Assembly (NCBI RefSeq): GCF_048551375.1
Contig: NZ_JBLYZJ010000010.1
Location: 25,183 to 89,182, forward strand
Length of the DNA stretch: 64,000 nucleotides
From: Faucicola sp048551375
GTDB lineage: Bacteria; Pseudomonadota; Gammaproteobacteria; Pseudomonadales; Moraxellaceae
Direction of reading: 5' to 3'
The notes beneath the pieces are model-generated. The model did no database searches. It saw only the letters and a list, made by a program, of their open reading frames with translations, and was not told the DNA's origin. The position numbers and the translations under genes were made by a program. Positions within the stretch are counted from its first letter, which is position 1. Every line of letters begins with the position of its first letter. This document shows positions 33,266-43,070 of this stretch, piece after piece.

Positions 33266-33342
33266 ATAGGGTTTATCCAGTTATCACCCAAACAATTGGG
33301 AAATTGGCTATTATATAGTAAAAACTGAATTATAGTGAACAA

Positions 33343-33413
33343 GGTCGTTCGTGGTGAGCTTGTCGAACCATAACGACCGCTACCCTTCGACAGGCTCAGG
33401 GCGAGCGGTGTTC
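33343..33413. repeat. Family C inverted repeat (full unit)
   Basis: GGTCGTTCGTGGTGAGCTTG and TCGAACCAT are followed by CGACC, then CCCTTCGACAGGCTCAGGGC and GAGCGG. The two arms are inverted copies of a motif CGTTCG-x-TGAGC-TTGTCGAA. It sits in the epmB-efp intergenic region. Confidence 0.85.
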
Positions 33414-33551
33414 ATTTTAATTTCGGATTAACTATACAAAGATTTGATTTATTACCGTAAATTTTTTTAGTCACGGAAGTTACTCGCTAATTTATGCAAC
33501 ACCATCCTTGTAGACTTTTGCGAAACTTCTGTTAGTCATTTAGGAACTCTC

Positions 33552-34124
33552 ATGGCAAGTTATTCTACCAATGAATTTAAAGCTGGCTTAAAGGTCATGC
33601 ACGAAGGCAACCCTTTTGCTATTTTAGAAAACGAATATGTAAAACCCGGTAAAGGACAAGCCTTTAACCGTGTTAAAATGCGTAACCTTAAAACTGGCAA
33701 AGTGCTAGAAAACACCTTTAAATCTGGCGATAGCCTTGAAGGTGCGGACGTAGTCGATGTCGAAATGAACTACCTCTACAATGATGGTGAGTTTTGGCAC
33801 TTTATGCACCCAGAAAGCTTTGAACAGCTTCAAGCCGACAAAAACGCCATGGGCGATGCCCCAAAATGGCTCAAAGAAAACAGCAACGAAGAATGTACCA
33901 TCACCTTGTTTAATGGCGTGCCATTAAGCGTGACTGCCCCAAACTTTGTGGAATTAGAAATCACCGAAACTGACCCAGGTCTAAAAGGTGATACTTCTGG
34001 TGGTGGCGGTAAACCGGCGACACTAGAAACAGGTGCGGTAGTACGTGTACCTTTATTCGTCCAACAAGGCGAAAAAATCAAAGTTGATACCCGTACTGGT
34101 GAATACCTATCTCGTGTACAATAA
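33552..34124 (+). CDS. efp: Translation elongation factor P
   Basis: This is a 190-aa EF-P that relieves ribosome stalling at polyproline. All three beta-barrel domains are present. The modified residue is Lys34 in YVKPGKGQAF, matching beta-lysylation by the divergent epmB. The C-terminus GEYLSRVQ is typical. The RTX gene of this same genome encodes a very long Thr-Pro tract, and TonB has a Pro-rich linker, both plausible clients. A strong terminator follows. Confidence 0.96.
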   Translation: MASYSTNEFKAGLKVMHEGNPFAILENEYVKPGKGQAFNRVKMRNLKTGKVLENTFKSGDSLEGADVVDVEMNYLYNDGEFWHFMHPESFEQLQADKNAMGDAPKWLKENSNEECTITLFNGVPLSVTAPNFVELEITETDPGLKGDTSGGGGKPATLETGAVVRVPLFVQQGEKIKVDTRTGEYLSRVQ

Positions 34125-34140
34125 CTGATTGATAGCGATA

Positions 34141-34172
34141 AAAAGCCCAACATTTGATGTTGGGCTTTTTTT
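34141..34172 (+). terminator. Rho-independent terminator of efp
   Basis: The stem AAAAGCCCAACA / TGTTGGGCTTTT with a 5-base loop is followed by T residues, 17 bp after the efp stop. The A-rich left side makes it usable in both directions, so it could also end transcription of the convergent solute-binding gene. Confidence 0.93.
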
Positions 34173-34185
34173 GCTTGGATTAAAA

Positions 34186-35118
34186 TTAATTCGCTGTAGT
34201 GGCAGAGGTTGCTACGCTGTTTAACTCTTGCTTAATCAATTCAGGGTTTTGATGATATTTTTTGATAATTTGGTCAAACTCACCAGACTTTTGGATATTA
34301 GCAAGCCCTATATTGACTTTTTTGACCAACTCATCATTGCCTTTTTGTACCGCAAATACCAGTTTTGACCCTTCACCTGCTTTGAGATTTTTGGCAACAA
34401 ATTTATCTTTCATGGCTTGAAATGCGTCACCGCCTAGCACAAATTGACTAACCGTGGCATCATTCACCGCCACATCCACCTCGCCTTTTGCCACCGCAGA
34501 TAAGGCAAGGAACACGGTTTTATACTTCACCATTTGTTCTGGTTTGATGCCAAATTTCTCTGGTAAATCGGTTGCCCCATCCTCACTCTCAGCCACCGCA
34601 ATTTTAGCCGACTTTTCCCAATTTTCAAGCTTACTAGAATCAAGTGCGACTGCACGGTAAGGGCTAAAATAATAAGGATTACTCAATAACGCATTATTTT
34701 TAGACTATTCAGTCACGCCCACTGCACTGACCACCATGTCACCTTGTTTGGCATTAAGCGAGTCAAAAATACCGTCCCACGCATGGGGAATGTAATTAGC
34801 ATTAAAACCTTGGTCTTTGGCAATGGCATTGAATAGTTCGACTTCCATACCGCCCACTGTGCCATCTGGGTTTTTCATCTCAAATGGCGGATAAGTTGCA
34901 TCAATCAACACATTGTAGGTGGGTAAATTGGTATCCACCTTGGTAGGGGTGGCTGTGGTCGCTGTCGTAGGTGTCGCTGATGCGGTGGTGTTTGCGTTGG
35001 TATCGTTGGCAGGCTTCTGACAGCCTGTCAATAATATACCACTCATTAGCATACCCACTAATCCAAGATAAATTTGTTTTGATGATTGTTGATGTTGTGA
35101 ATTCTTAAAGGTACGCAT
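34186..35118 (-). pseudogene. Amino-acid-type solute-binding lipoprotein, interrupted by an amber codon
   Basis: This is an ABC-transporter periplasmic binding protein of family 3. The N-terminal half (to 34705) has a lipoprotein signal ending LLTGC, a Thr/Ala-rich linker and YNVLIDATYPPFEMKNPDG. It stops at a TAG (34705-34707) in SAVGVTE-stop-SKNNALLSNP. The frame then continues unbroken to 34186 with LSNPYYFSPYRAVALD and IKKYHQN. Typical homologues read TITEERKKN at this place, so a single sense codon became TAG with no frameshift. Unless an amber suppressor exists, the product is truncated and inactive. I chose the ATG at 35118 because it begins the signal peptide. No permease or ATPase gene is adjacent. 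Confidence 0.85.
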
Positions 35119-35398
35119 TTTTATTATCATCCTCTTATGTTGGGCGTAATCATTGGATGCCATGATTAAGGCATCATACTATTCTGCTTTTTTTAATTGT
35201 AGTAAAAGTATACCACGGGATATCCACAAAACTGCAAAAATAAGACAAATTGTCTAAGTTTAGGGATTAACAGGTTTTTTGTTAAAAATCACCCCACTTT
35301 TAACAAACTACCCAAATACCCTCACCCCCAGTTACGCTATGATAGGCTTAATAAATTAATCGCATTGATATTAACATTGATATCCACAAGGAACAATC

Positions 35399-36616
35399 AT
35401 GCAAGAACTAACCGCCCCTGCCATCGTCCTCGAAGCCCCAGCCCCAGTCGCCGTCGTGCCACAAGACGAAGCCGACCAAATGGTCAAACTCGACCAAACC
35501 AAAGTGCCAGAGTTGGATGCTAAAGTCAGCGAATTCGTGATGAACGTGCTAGACAACCCTGTCAACACGCCTGCCTTCGATGACAAAGTCAACGCCATCC
35601 ATCAACTTGGTAGTGCCGAAATCCGTGAGTCTGCCCAAGTCAGCAACCGCATGCTCGACCGCCCTGCCAAAAGCATGGATAAAGCCCTGTTTGACAACTC
35701 ACCGCTTGCCAAATCCTTGACTGAACTGCGTGGCATTGTCGAAAACCTCGACCCCAGTAAGCAAGGCACGCTATCTAGCCCACGTAAGTTTTTGGGGATT
35801 TTCCCAGTCGGCAATAAGGTGCAAGATTATTTTCGCCAATATGAAAGTTCCCAAACCCACATCAACAAAATCATCGAAAGCCTCTACAACGGCAAAGACG
35901 AACTTATCAAAGACAATGCTGTGATTGAGCAAGAAAAAGTCAATATGTGGACGTTGATGCAGTCGCTTCGCCAGTATATTTATGTGGGTAAAAAAATTGA
36001 TGAAAATTTGGAACAAAAAGTAGCGGAACTCGAAGCCACCGACCCCGAAAAAGCCCGTATTGTCAAAGAAGAAATGCTGTTTTATGTCCGTCAAAAAAAC
36101 ATGGACTTTTTGACCCAACTGGCGGTCAATATCCAAGGCTACCTTGCCCTTGATATGATTCGCAAAAACAACCTTGAGTTGATTAAAGGCGTTGACCGTG
36201 CTACCACCACTACGGTGTCTGCGTTACGCACAGCCGTGATGGTGTCACAAGCTTTGAGCAATCAAAAACTGGTACTCGACCAAATCAATGCCTTGAACAG
36301 CACCACCAGTAGCTTAATAGAATCAACATCTGCCATGCTAAAACGCCAAACCATTGACGTGCATGAGCAAGCCAGCACCAGTGGTGTGGAAATCGAAAAA
36401 TTGCAAAAAGCCTTTGCCAATATTTACGAAACCATGGATGCCATTGATACCTTTAAAGTCAAGGCGTTGGATAATATGAAGCAGACGGTCAATGTACTCA
36501 CTCAAGAAGTGGATAAAGCCCAACTGTATCTGGACAAAGCCAACCGCACCACGGCAAATGAAGTGGCTCAAAACTTACAAATTGCGAATAAAAAGTTGGG
36601 TGAGGTGAAAATTTAA
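35399..36616 (+). CDS. TelA-family protein (toxic anion resistance type)
   Basis: This is a 405-aa soluble protein of the TelA family. The core includes SRKFLGIFPVGNKVQDYFRQ-like sequence, INKIIESLYNGKDELIKDN and long helices with coiled-coil character. TelA was named for tellurite resistance, but the biochemical role is unsettled. ATG at 35399 with AAGGAAC upstream. The TPM-domain gene follows by about 100 bp on the same strand; TelA and TPM proteins are often neighbours in envelope-stress clusters. Confidence 0.87.
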   Translation: MQELTAPAIVLEAPAPVAVVPQDEADQMVKLDQTKVPELDAKVSEFVMNVLDNPVNTPAFDDKVNAIHQLGSAEIRESAQVSNRMLDRPAKSMDKALFDNSPLAKSLTELRGIVENLDPSKQGTLSSPRKFLGIFPVGNKVQDYFRQYESSQTHINKIIESLYNGKDELIKDNAVIEQEKVNMWTLMQSLRQYIYVGKKIDENLEQKVAELEATDPEKARIVKEEMLFYVRQKNMDFLTQLAVNIQGYLALDMIRKNNLELIKGVDRATTTTVSALRTAVMVSQALSNQKLVLDQINALNSTTSSLIESTSAMLKRQTIDVHEQASTSGVEIEKLQKAFANIYETMDAIDTFKVKALDNMKQTVNVLTQEVDKAQLYLDKANRTTANEVAQNLQIANKKLGEVKI

Positions 36617-36721
36617 TGTCATATGATTGTCATATTTTTTTCATACCATATTGACTAGCACACCCAATATTAGGCAACATCACCCTACCTAGATTATCGG
36701 AACGGTTCAATAAGGTATGCC

Positions 36722-38395
36722 ATGCGACTATTAGCAACCCAATTTTTGACTACTAAATTGATGACTGATGGTCGTATAAAATTTGGGTTGCTAGACATGA
36801 CTACTCTTCCGCTGTTGTTGCTTATCCTTGCCCTACTCTTACCAATCACTAGCCACGCCATTCCGATTGAGCAAGTGCCTAGACCCGACCACAAGCCTGT
36901 GATTGACGAAGCCAACCTGCTCAATGACAGCGAAGAAGCCAAGCTCATTCAGCAAATTACCGATTTGCATAACCAAACTGGCGATTATATTGTGGTCGTC
37001 ACCCTACCCTCGATTAGTGATACTGACCTCACGCCAAAACAATACGCCACCAAGCTGTTTGAAGCTTGGCAAATTGGCAATAAAGACAAAGACAATGGGC
37101 TGTTAATCCTTGATGTCGCAGATGTCAGACGGCTTGAGATGGAAACTGGCTATGGGCTTGAGGGGGCGTTGCCCGATGTGACCTTAAAGCGGATTCAAAC
37201 CGATGTTATCGTCCCTGCCTTTAAGCAAGGCGATTTTGCAACAGGCTTTGAGCAAGGGGTCACAGCGATTGGCGAAAAGTTGATTGAAGAGCAACAAGCC
37301 AATGTTAATAGCAATCCTCAAAATGGTAATGCCCAAAATTATAATACTCAAAGTCACTCATTATTAACCACATCTATTGGTAAACCATTTGGCATTTTGG
37401 CGAACTACTTTGTCATTAGCTTGCTGTTTTTTGGGATTTTTAGTGCAGGATTCTTTTATCGCCGTGCCGAGTTACGCTATCAGTTTGACCAGCCTTTTGA
37501 AGAGCAAGACATTGATTTAGCCGAATTTCAAGAACTGTCTAAACAGTTATCGTTTAGGAATGTGGTTTCCGAGTCTAGTTTAGGGATAGAAACTGCTTTT
37601 TTCTTTCTTTTCCCTTGTATTTTTGGCTTGGGGTTTTTATTTTATTGGTTTTTTAGTGATTTAGGGTTTATGACTGGCTTGACCTATTTGCTTGTCGTCG
37701 TTGCCTGTTTTACCATTTTTGCCAGTTTATTAACTTTACGCCGTCCGACTTCGCATTTAAGTTACTTTAATGAGCAAATCACGGATCTGGCGTATTTTTA
37801 TGAATTGACCAATCCCAAATACTCCACAGCTGGTATGATTGTTCGTGCTATTTTATCGCCGTTATTTGGGCTAGCCATACTGCCGTATTGGTTCAAGCAA
37901 AAGAACCTACATACAGAGCCTCGCCCCTGCCCCCAATGCGACCACACCATGCACTTGCTACCCAAAGATAAGTCGTTTGCGATGTTAAGCAAGTTTCATC
38001 AGCATGAGGTGTCACAGGGCTTTGCGGAATTTGAAATATGGCTGTGTGATAAATGCCATTATCAGCACACCTTACGTTATGCTTCGGACAACAAAAAGCC
38101 GTATTATTTTGTCTGCCCAAGTTGTCAGCAAAAAGCCTATTGCTTGGTGGATAAGAAAACCCTGCAACCTGCCACTTATGAAAGTGAAGGTTTAAGGGTC
38201 GATAATTATGAATGCTTGGCGTGTGGCTTGCAAAACAATGTGGAATACGTCGTTCCCATGCTTGTGAGGGAAAGTAGTTCTGATAGTTCAAGCTCTAGCA
38301 GTGGCTCAAGTTGGAGTAGCTCAAACAGTGATTCTGGCTATAGCTCAAGCGATGGTGGTTCATCGGGCGGTGGTGGTTCGGGGAGTGATTATTAA
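36722..38395 (+). CDS. TPM-domain membrane protein with zinc-ribbon motifs
   Basis: This is a 557-aa YgcG-type protein. A signal segment (LPLLLLILALLLPITSHA) is followed by a periplasmic TPM domain (about residues 60-200: YIVVVTLPSI, KDNGLLILDVADVRRLEME). Membrane helices lie near residues 225-245, 295-315 and 318-340. A cytoplasmic-looking region has four CxxC pairs (CPQC, CDKC, CPSC, CLAC) suggesting two zinc ribbons. It ends in a Ser/Gly-rich tail. AAGG precedes the ATG at 36722; an ATG at 36797 gives a more usual signal peptide. Its stop is one base from that of the convergent purK. Confidence 0.8.
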   Translation: MRLLATQFLTTKLMTDGRIKFGLLDMTTLPLLLLILALLLPITSHAIPIEQVPRPDHKPVIDEANLLNDSEEAKLIQQITDLHNQTGDYIVVVTLPSISDTDLTPKQYATKLFEAWQIGNKDKDNGLLILDVADVRRLEMETGYGLEGALPDVTLKRIQTDVIVPAFKQGDFATGFEQGVTAIGEKLIEEQQANVNSNPQNGNAQNYNTQSHSLLTTSIGKPFGILANYFVISLLFFGIFSAGFFYRRAELRYQFDQPFEEQDIDLAEFQELSKQLSFRNVVSESSLGIETAFFFLFPCIFGLGFLFYWFFSDLGFMTGLTYLLVVVACFTIFASLLTLRRPTSHLSYFNEQITDLAYFYELTNPKYSTAGMIVRAILSPLFGLAILPYWFKQKNLHTEPRPCPQCDHTMHLLPKDKSFAMLSKFHQHEVSQGFAEFEIWLCDKCHYQHTLRYASDNKKPYYFVCPSCQQKAYCLVDKKTLQPATYESEGLRVDNYECLACGLQNNVEYVVPMLVRESSSDSSSSSSGSSWSSSNSDSGYSSSDGGSSGGGGSGSDY

Positions 38396-38396
38396 A

Positions 38397-39548
38397 TCAC
38401 AAACCCAATTTATTTGGCAATAATGCCACGACTTTTGCCACAGTTGCTTCTAGCGTATCGCTATCGGTTGGCATCACCGTGATATGAGCGATTTTGCGAC
38501 CGTCACGCTCTTCTTTATCATAGCCATGATAATGCACGCCATCAATCGCCAATACATCCGCCACATTCGGATATTGACCGATGACATTGAGCATCACAGA
38601 CGGCTTGACAATCGCCGTATCGCCCAACGGCAAGCCTGCCACCGCACGCATATGGTTCTCAAACTGGCTACACACTGCCCCCTCAATCGACCAATGCCCT
38701 GAGTTATGCACACGAGGGGCGATTTCATTGGCAAGCAAACCATCCGCTGTCACGAATAGCTCAAGCGTTAATACACCAACATAATCCAAATGCTCAAGGA
38801 GTTTTTTGATATTGTCTTGGGCTTGGGCGGTTAAAGCCTCTACATTAGGGGCTGGAGCGGTGGTGCGAGCCAAAATACCGTGATGGTGTTCGTTTTGCAC
38901 CAATGGATAATAGCGGATTTCCCCAGTTTGGCTACGCACGGCAATGATAGACACTTCTCGCTCAAAGTTAATAAATCCCTCAGCAATCAATGGGGCTTGC
39001 TGGGTCGCTTCGCCAAGTTCCGCCCATGCTTCATCAATCTGCTCGGCAGTTTTTAGCATAAACTGCCCTTTACCATCATAACCGCCACGGCTGGTTTTGA
39101 GTACCAACGGCAAGCCGAGTTGCTCACTGGCTTTGACGATATCGACTTTGCTATGCACTGCCAAAAAAGGCACGGTTTTGACACCCAGTTGATTAAATAG
39201 ATTTTTTTCGTTTAGGCGGTCTTGAGCAATGTGCAAGGCTTTGGCAGGTGGGTAGAGGGTTTTTTGGTTTTGTAAAAACTCTGCGGAAGGCAGTGGTGTA
39301 TTTTCAAACTCTAACGTAAACACATCACAGGCATCGGCAAAGTCACCAAACTGCTCACTGCTATACACTTTACCCAGTAGGCGTGCAGGTGGATTAGGGG
39401 CATCTTCTAAGAATACACAGCGAATACCCAGTGGTAAGGCAGATTCAGCCAGCATCATGCCAAGCTGACCACCGCCAAGAATCCCGATGGTTTTGATAGG
39501 ATGGTTAGAATGATTGACACTATAAAAATTGGCAGTGGCGATGGGCAT
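38397..39548 (-). CDS. purK: 5-(carboxyamino)imidazole ribonucleotide synthase
   Basis: This is a 383-aa ATP-grasp enzyme of purine biosynthesis that makes N5-CAIR from AIR, bicarbonate and ATP. ILGGGQLGMMLAESALPLGI is the N-terminal signature; KTSRGGYDGKGQFML is the ATP-grasp loop; NEIAPRVHNSGHWSIEGAVC is the metal and substrate region. purE is not adjacent. ATG at 39548. Confidence 0.94.
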   Translation of the reverse strand: MPIATANFYSVNHSNHPIKTIGILGGGQLGMMLAESALPLGIRCVFLEDAPNPPARLLGKVYSSEQFGDFADACDVFTLEFENTPLPSAEFLQNQKTLYPPAKALHIAQDRLNEKNLFNQLGVKTVPFLAVHSKVDIVKASEQLGLPLVLKTSRGGYDGKGQFMLKTAEQIDEAWAELGEATQQAPLIAEGFINFEREVSIIAVRSQTGEIRYYPLVQNEHHHGILARTTAPAPNVEALTAQAQDNIKKLLEHLDYVGVLTLELFVTADGLLANEIAPRVHNSGHWSIEGAVCSQFENHMRAVAGLPLGDTAIVKPSVMLNVIGQYPNVADVLAIDGVHYHGYDKEERDGRKIAHITVMPTDSDTLEATVAKVVALLPNKLGL

Positions 39549-39651
39549 GGTTGAACTCTTACATTGGCTAATTTTTTAAAAGAAAAAATAAAATAATTAA
39601 TCAGGCGAGTGACTATCATCAGTGAAATTAAAAATAATACTTTGATAACTT

Positions 39652-39677
39652 GGGCGTATGCAATACGCCCCTACAAA
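39652..39677. repeat. Palindromic repeat, family A
   Basis: GGGCGTATGCAATACGCCCC followed by TACAAA. It lies between purK and the next minus-strand gene. Confidence 0.87.
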
Positions 39678-39724
39678 ACCTGTCTTATTGCTAAATCAAA
39701 TAATTGCCTACTAAATAGCGTCAT

Positions 39725-40018
39725 TTAACTAAAATGTTCTGGCTCGACATCATGGACATGGGCGTGGTAGTGCGACATTTGTTTTTGCATAAAACTCTGA
39801 ATGGCAGCATGAATCATATGCTGACCAATAAACTGGGTATCACCGCCTAGCATCTCTTTGACTTTATCCGAAAACTCGATACTCACCCAAGGCTGGTCTT
39901 TTTCATCAGACGCACGCAGTACCATTTTGCCATCTTCCTGCTCGACAAATTCCAGCATCACCGCATCTTTAACAGCGTCTTTTAGCATGGCTTTTACTTT
40001 GGTATTGGTTTCCTGCAT
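39725..40018 (-). CDS. Small acidic hypothetical protein
   Basis: This is a 97-aa protein. The start MQETNTKVKAMLKDAVKDAV is followed by an acidic, soluble body and ends in a His-rich segment HYHAHVHDVEPEHF that could bind metal. There is no signal or membrane segment. I start it at 40018 because AAGGAAC precedes this ATG; the longer frame adds 20 unlikely residues. I do not recognise the family. It stands alone between two family A repeats. Confidence 0.65.
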   Translation of the reverse strand: MQETNTKVKAMLKDAVKDAVMLEFVEQEDGKMVLRASDEKDQPWVSIEFSDKVKEMLGGDTQFIGQHMIHAAIQSFMQKQMSHYHAHVHDVEPEHFS

Positions 40019-40147
40019 ATCCGTTCCTTGTTGATTGGGATAAAAGGGTACAATGGGTGTTTTTTGACAAAAAATCAAGTCAGCATTACAACTTTGGTCG
40101 CCCTGATACTATCGTGAATTAACTTAGGTATAATACTTTGACATTTT

Positions 40148-40173
40148 GGGCGTATGCAATACGCCCCTACAAA
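40148..40173. repeat. Palindromic repeat, family A
   Basis: GGGCGTATGCAATACGCCCC followed by TACAAA. It is identical to the copy at 39652, and the two flank the small acidic gene. Confidence 0.87.
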
Positions 40174-40209
40174 TTCTGTCTTATTGCTAAATTAAACGAC
40201 TCTACTTTA

Positions 40210-40848
40210 TCATGCCAATTGGGGAAATAAACTTCGCAACCCTGATACAAAAATTTCTACCGCCACAGCCGCCAATAGCATCCCCATCACACGATTAAGG
40301 ACATTTAGCCCTGTTTCACCCAAAAACTTACTCACTTGCCCTGCCGCCATAAAGCTAAGATACGTGATAATACTGATAATAAACCCAGCCAAAATCAATG
40401 CCACCATATTGGCATAGCTATGCCCACTGGCAGCATAAATAATGACGGTAGAAATCCCCCCCGGCCCAATCACCATCGGAATGGTCAGTGGTACAACCGC
40501 CGAGGCTGCCCCTTGAAACACTGCCCCATCTAAGTCTTGGGATTTACCGACACTGGGTTTGGCGACATTACCAGCACCATTCATCATGCCAATGGCAATC
40601 AGCAACACCAAAATCCCCCCAGCAATGCGAAATGACCCCAATGAAATGCCTAGTAGTTTTAAAATTGGCTCGCCTGCCACGGTAAACACCGCCACGGTAA
40701 TAAACACCGTCATGGCAGAGATAAAGGCGACTTTACGTGCCTGTGAGCGAGTGGCATCTTTGGTGATATCCAAAAACAGCGACAAAGCGGCAAAAGGATT
40801 GACCAATACTACCAATGCTAAAAATATGGTAAAAATTTGGGATTCCAT
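40210..40848 (-). CDS. MarC-family integral membrane protein
   Basis: This is a 212-aa MarC/UPF0056 protein with six membrane helices. FLALVVLVNPFAALSLFLDI at the start and VPLTIPMVIGPGGISTVIIY in the middle are the two NP/GPG motifs of the family. Function is unsettled despite the old link to multiple antibiotic resistance. I begin at the ATG at 40848, where the first helix starts; the longer frame adds 15 polar residues. Confidence 0.88.
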   Translation of the reverse strand: MESQIFTIFLALVVLVNPFAALSLFLDITKDATRSQARKVAFISAMTVFITVAVFTVAGEPILKLLGISLGSFRIAGGILVLLIAIGMMNGAGNVAKPSVGKSQDLDGAVFQGAASAVVPLTIPMVIGPGGISTVIIYAASGHSYANMVALILAGFIISIITYLSFMAAGQVSKFLGETGLNVLNRVMGMLLAAVAVEIFVSGLRSLFPQLA

Positions 40849-41147
40849 GAAAGGTATTCCAGTCGTTGATTGTGAGTCAAAGCATTTTGACAAACTATTA
40901 TTTATTGTTAATTTAGTGAATGGTTGCTTTGATAAGAAGCTATGAAAGCTGTTATTTTAGCATAAATCATTAAACAATAGCGTTTATGCTTCCCCTTACA
41001 TTTTCATAAATTTTATTTATATTTTATGTAATTTTTTATGAAATAATTTTATCAATTACAGCTTTTTTGCCATAGATTGTTTATACTGATAAAGATTATT
41101 CATACCATTATTGTTAGCCACTCGCTATCTCTAAAAAGGAATTGACC

Positions 41148-42974
41148 ATGCCCTTATCTTACAAAGCCCCCTTACGTGATATTCGTTTTTTGACCAAAGA
41201 AGTGTTCAATTACGCTGACCATTATAAAACCCTCAAATCTGGCGAAAATGCCGACCCAGAAACCATGGACATGATGCTAGACAGCATTGCCGACTACTGC
41301 TCAAACGTGCTAATGCCTCTGTATCAATCAGGCGATGCCGAAGGCTGTCATTTTGACAATGGCGAAGTCACCACGCCAAAAGGCTTTAAAGAAGCCTATG
41401 ACACCTTTGTTGAAGCAGGCTACCAAGCGATTCCATTCCCAGAGGAATTTGGTGGTTTGGGTATGCCAAGTTCGGTCAACCTTATCAAAAGTGAAATGAT
41501 GGCGACCGCAAACTGGGCGTTCCAAATGTACCCCGGTTTATCCATTGGTTGTATGAACACCATCATGCAGTACGGCACGCCAGAGCAAAAAGCCCTATAT
41601 ATGCCAAAATTGGTCGAAGCCACTTGGTCAGGTACGATGTGTTTGACCGAGCCTCAATGTGGTACGGATTTGGGACAAGTCAAAACCAAAGCCATTCCAC
41701 AAGAAGACGGCACGTATAAAATCAGCGGTACAAAAATCTTTATCTCAGCTGGCGAACATGATTTGACCGAAAACATCATTCATATCGTCCTTGCCCGCCT
41801 ACCTGATGCCCCAGAAGGTACAAAAGGTATTTCGCTATTTATCGTACCAAAATTCTTGGTCAATGCAGACAGCTCAATCGGTGAACGCAACCCTGTGACT
41901 TGTGGTTCAATCGAACACAAAATGGGTATCAAAGCCTCTGCCACAGCGGTGTTAAACTTTGATGGGGTGACTGGTTTCTTGATTGGCGAACCTAATAAAG
42001 GGCTAAAAGCCATGTTTACCTTTATGAATACCGCTCGTCTAGGTACAGGTATTCAAGGTCTTGCTCACATGGAGTTAGCTTTCCAAAACAGTGTACCGTA
42101 TGCCAAAGAACGCCGTTCTATGCGTACATTGACAGGCACAAAAGAGCCAACCCAAGTCGCTGATGCCATCATTCATCATGCCGATGTCGCTCGTATGCTG
42201 ATGACCCAAAAAGCCTTTAGCGAGGGTGGTCGTTCGATGATTTATCATGCCGCTCGCTATGCGGACAAAATGACCGAAGCTGCCATGGCAGGCGATGATA
42301 AAGAATTCCATAAATGGGATGACAAGCTCGGCTTTTATACCCCTATTCTGAAAGGCTTCTTGACTGAATTGGGACTGGAGTGTGCCAAAAACGGTATGCA
42401 AGTGTATGGCGGACACGGCTATATCAAAGAATGGGGTATGGAGCAAATCGCTCGTGATGCACGTATCTCAACCTTGTATGAAGGTACAACTGGTGTACAA
42501 GCCCTTGACCTATTAGGGCGTAAAGTGCTGGCTCAATCTCGTGGTAAAGTGGTGCTTGAATACACTGCCAACATTATGAAATGGTGTTCGGAATATGCCC
42601 TTGATAAAGAAATGCGTAAATTCGTATGGCAACTGACCAAATACTGTGCCGAATGGAACACCTTGACCACTCGTATCCTGCTCACTGCTCGCAAAGACCG
42701 TGAAATCATCTCGGCTGCCTCTGATGATTACTTGATGTACTCAGGCTATGTGATGATGGGCTACCACTGGGCGAGAATGGCTGCCATCGCCCATGACAAA
42801 CTTGCCAACGGTGGCGGTATGGAAACCGAAGCTTTCTATAAAGCCAAAATCCAAACCGCTGAGTTTTATTTTGAGAAGTTATTGCCTCGTGCATCTGGGC
42901 TATCAGAAAGTATGCTTGCTCCGAGCGAAAGCATGACTGGCTTGGATTTGGATAGCTATAACTTTTTAGATTAA
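41148..42974 (+). CDS. Acyl-CoA dehydrogenase (large FadE/AcdA-like form)
   Basis: This is a 608-aa FAD enzyme that introduces the alpha-beta double bond into acyl-CoA. MCLTEPQCGTDLGQVKTKA is the FAD-binding signature, YGGHGYIKEWGMEQIARDA the second signature, and YEGTTGVQALDLLGRK holds the likely catalytic Glu. The extra C-terminal domain (about 460-600) is typical of the 600-residue class used for medium to long chains or 3-methylthiopropanoyl-CoA. AAGGAATTGACC precedes the ATG at 41148. It is monocistronic with a terminator at 43018. Confidence 0.92.
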   Translation: MPLSYKAPLRDIRFLTKEVFNYADHYKTLKSGENADPETMDMMLDSIADYCSNVLMPLYQSGDAEGCHFDNGEVTTPKGFKEAYDTFVEAGYQAIPFPEEFGGLGMPSSVNLIKSEMMATANWAFQMYPGLSIGCMNTIMQYGTPEQKALYMPKLVEATWSGTMCLTEPQCGTDLGQVKTKAIPQEDGTYKISGTKIFISAGEHDLTENIIHIVLARLPDAPEGTKGISLFIVPKFLVNADSSIGERNPVTCGSIEHKMGIKASATAVLNFDGVTGFLIGEPNKGLKAMFTFMNTARLGTGIQGLAHMELAFQNSVPYAKERRSMRTLTGTKEPTQVADAIIHHADVARMLMTQKAFSEGGRSMIYHAARYADKMTEAAMAGDDKEFHKWDDKLGFYTPILKGFLTELGLECAKNGMQVYGGHGYIKEWGMEQIARDARISTLYEGTTGVQALDLLGRKVLAQSRGKVVLEYTANIMKWCSEYALDKEMRKFVWQLTKYCAEWNTLTTRILLTARKDREIISAASDDYLMYSGYVMMGYHWARMAAIAHDKLANGGGMETEAFYKAKIQTAEFYFEKLLPRASGLSESMLAPSESMTGLDLDSYNFLD

Positions 42975-43017
42975 TTGGTTTTTTACGTAAAATCGGTTAA
43001 ACTGATGCCATCCCACA

Positions 43018-43046
43018 AACCGCCTCACTATTGGGGCGGTTTTTTA
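43018..43046 (+). terminator. Rho-independent terminator after the acyl-CoA dehydrogenase gene
   Basis: The stem AACCGCC/GGCGGTT with a 10-base loop is followed by TTTTT, about 45 bp after the stop codon. Confidence 0.9.
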
Positions 43047-43070
43047 TTTTAATGAATGAAAAAGGTGTAA

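Noticed and set aside
34186..34686. The C-terminal fragment of the solute-binding protein as a separate gene
   Set aside because: It begins within the conserved domain with no ribosome binding site or signal peptide, in the same frame as the upstream part across one TAG.
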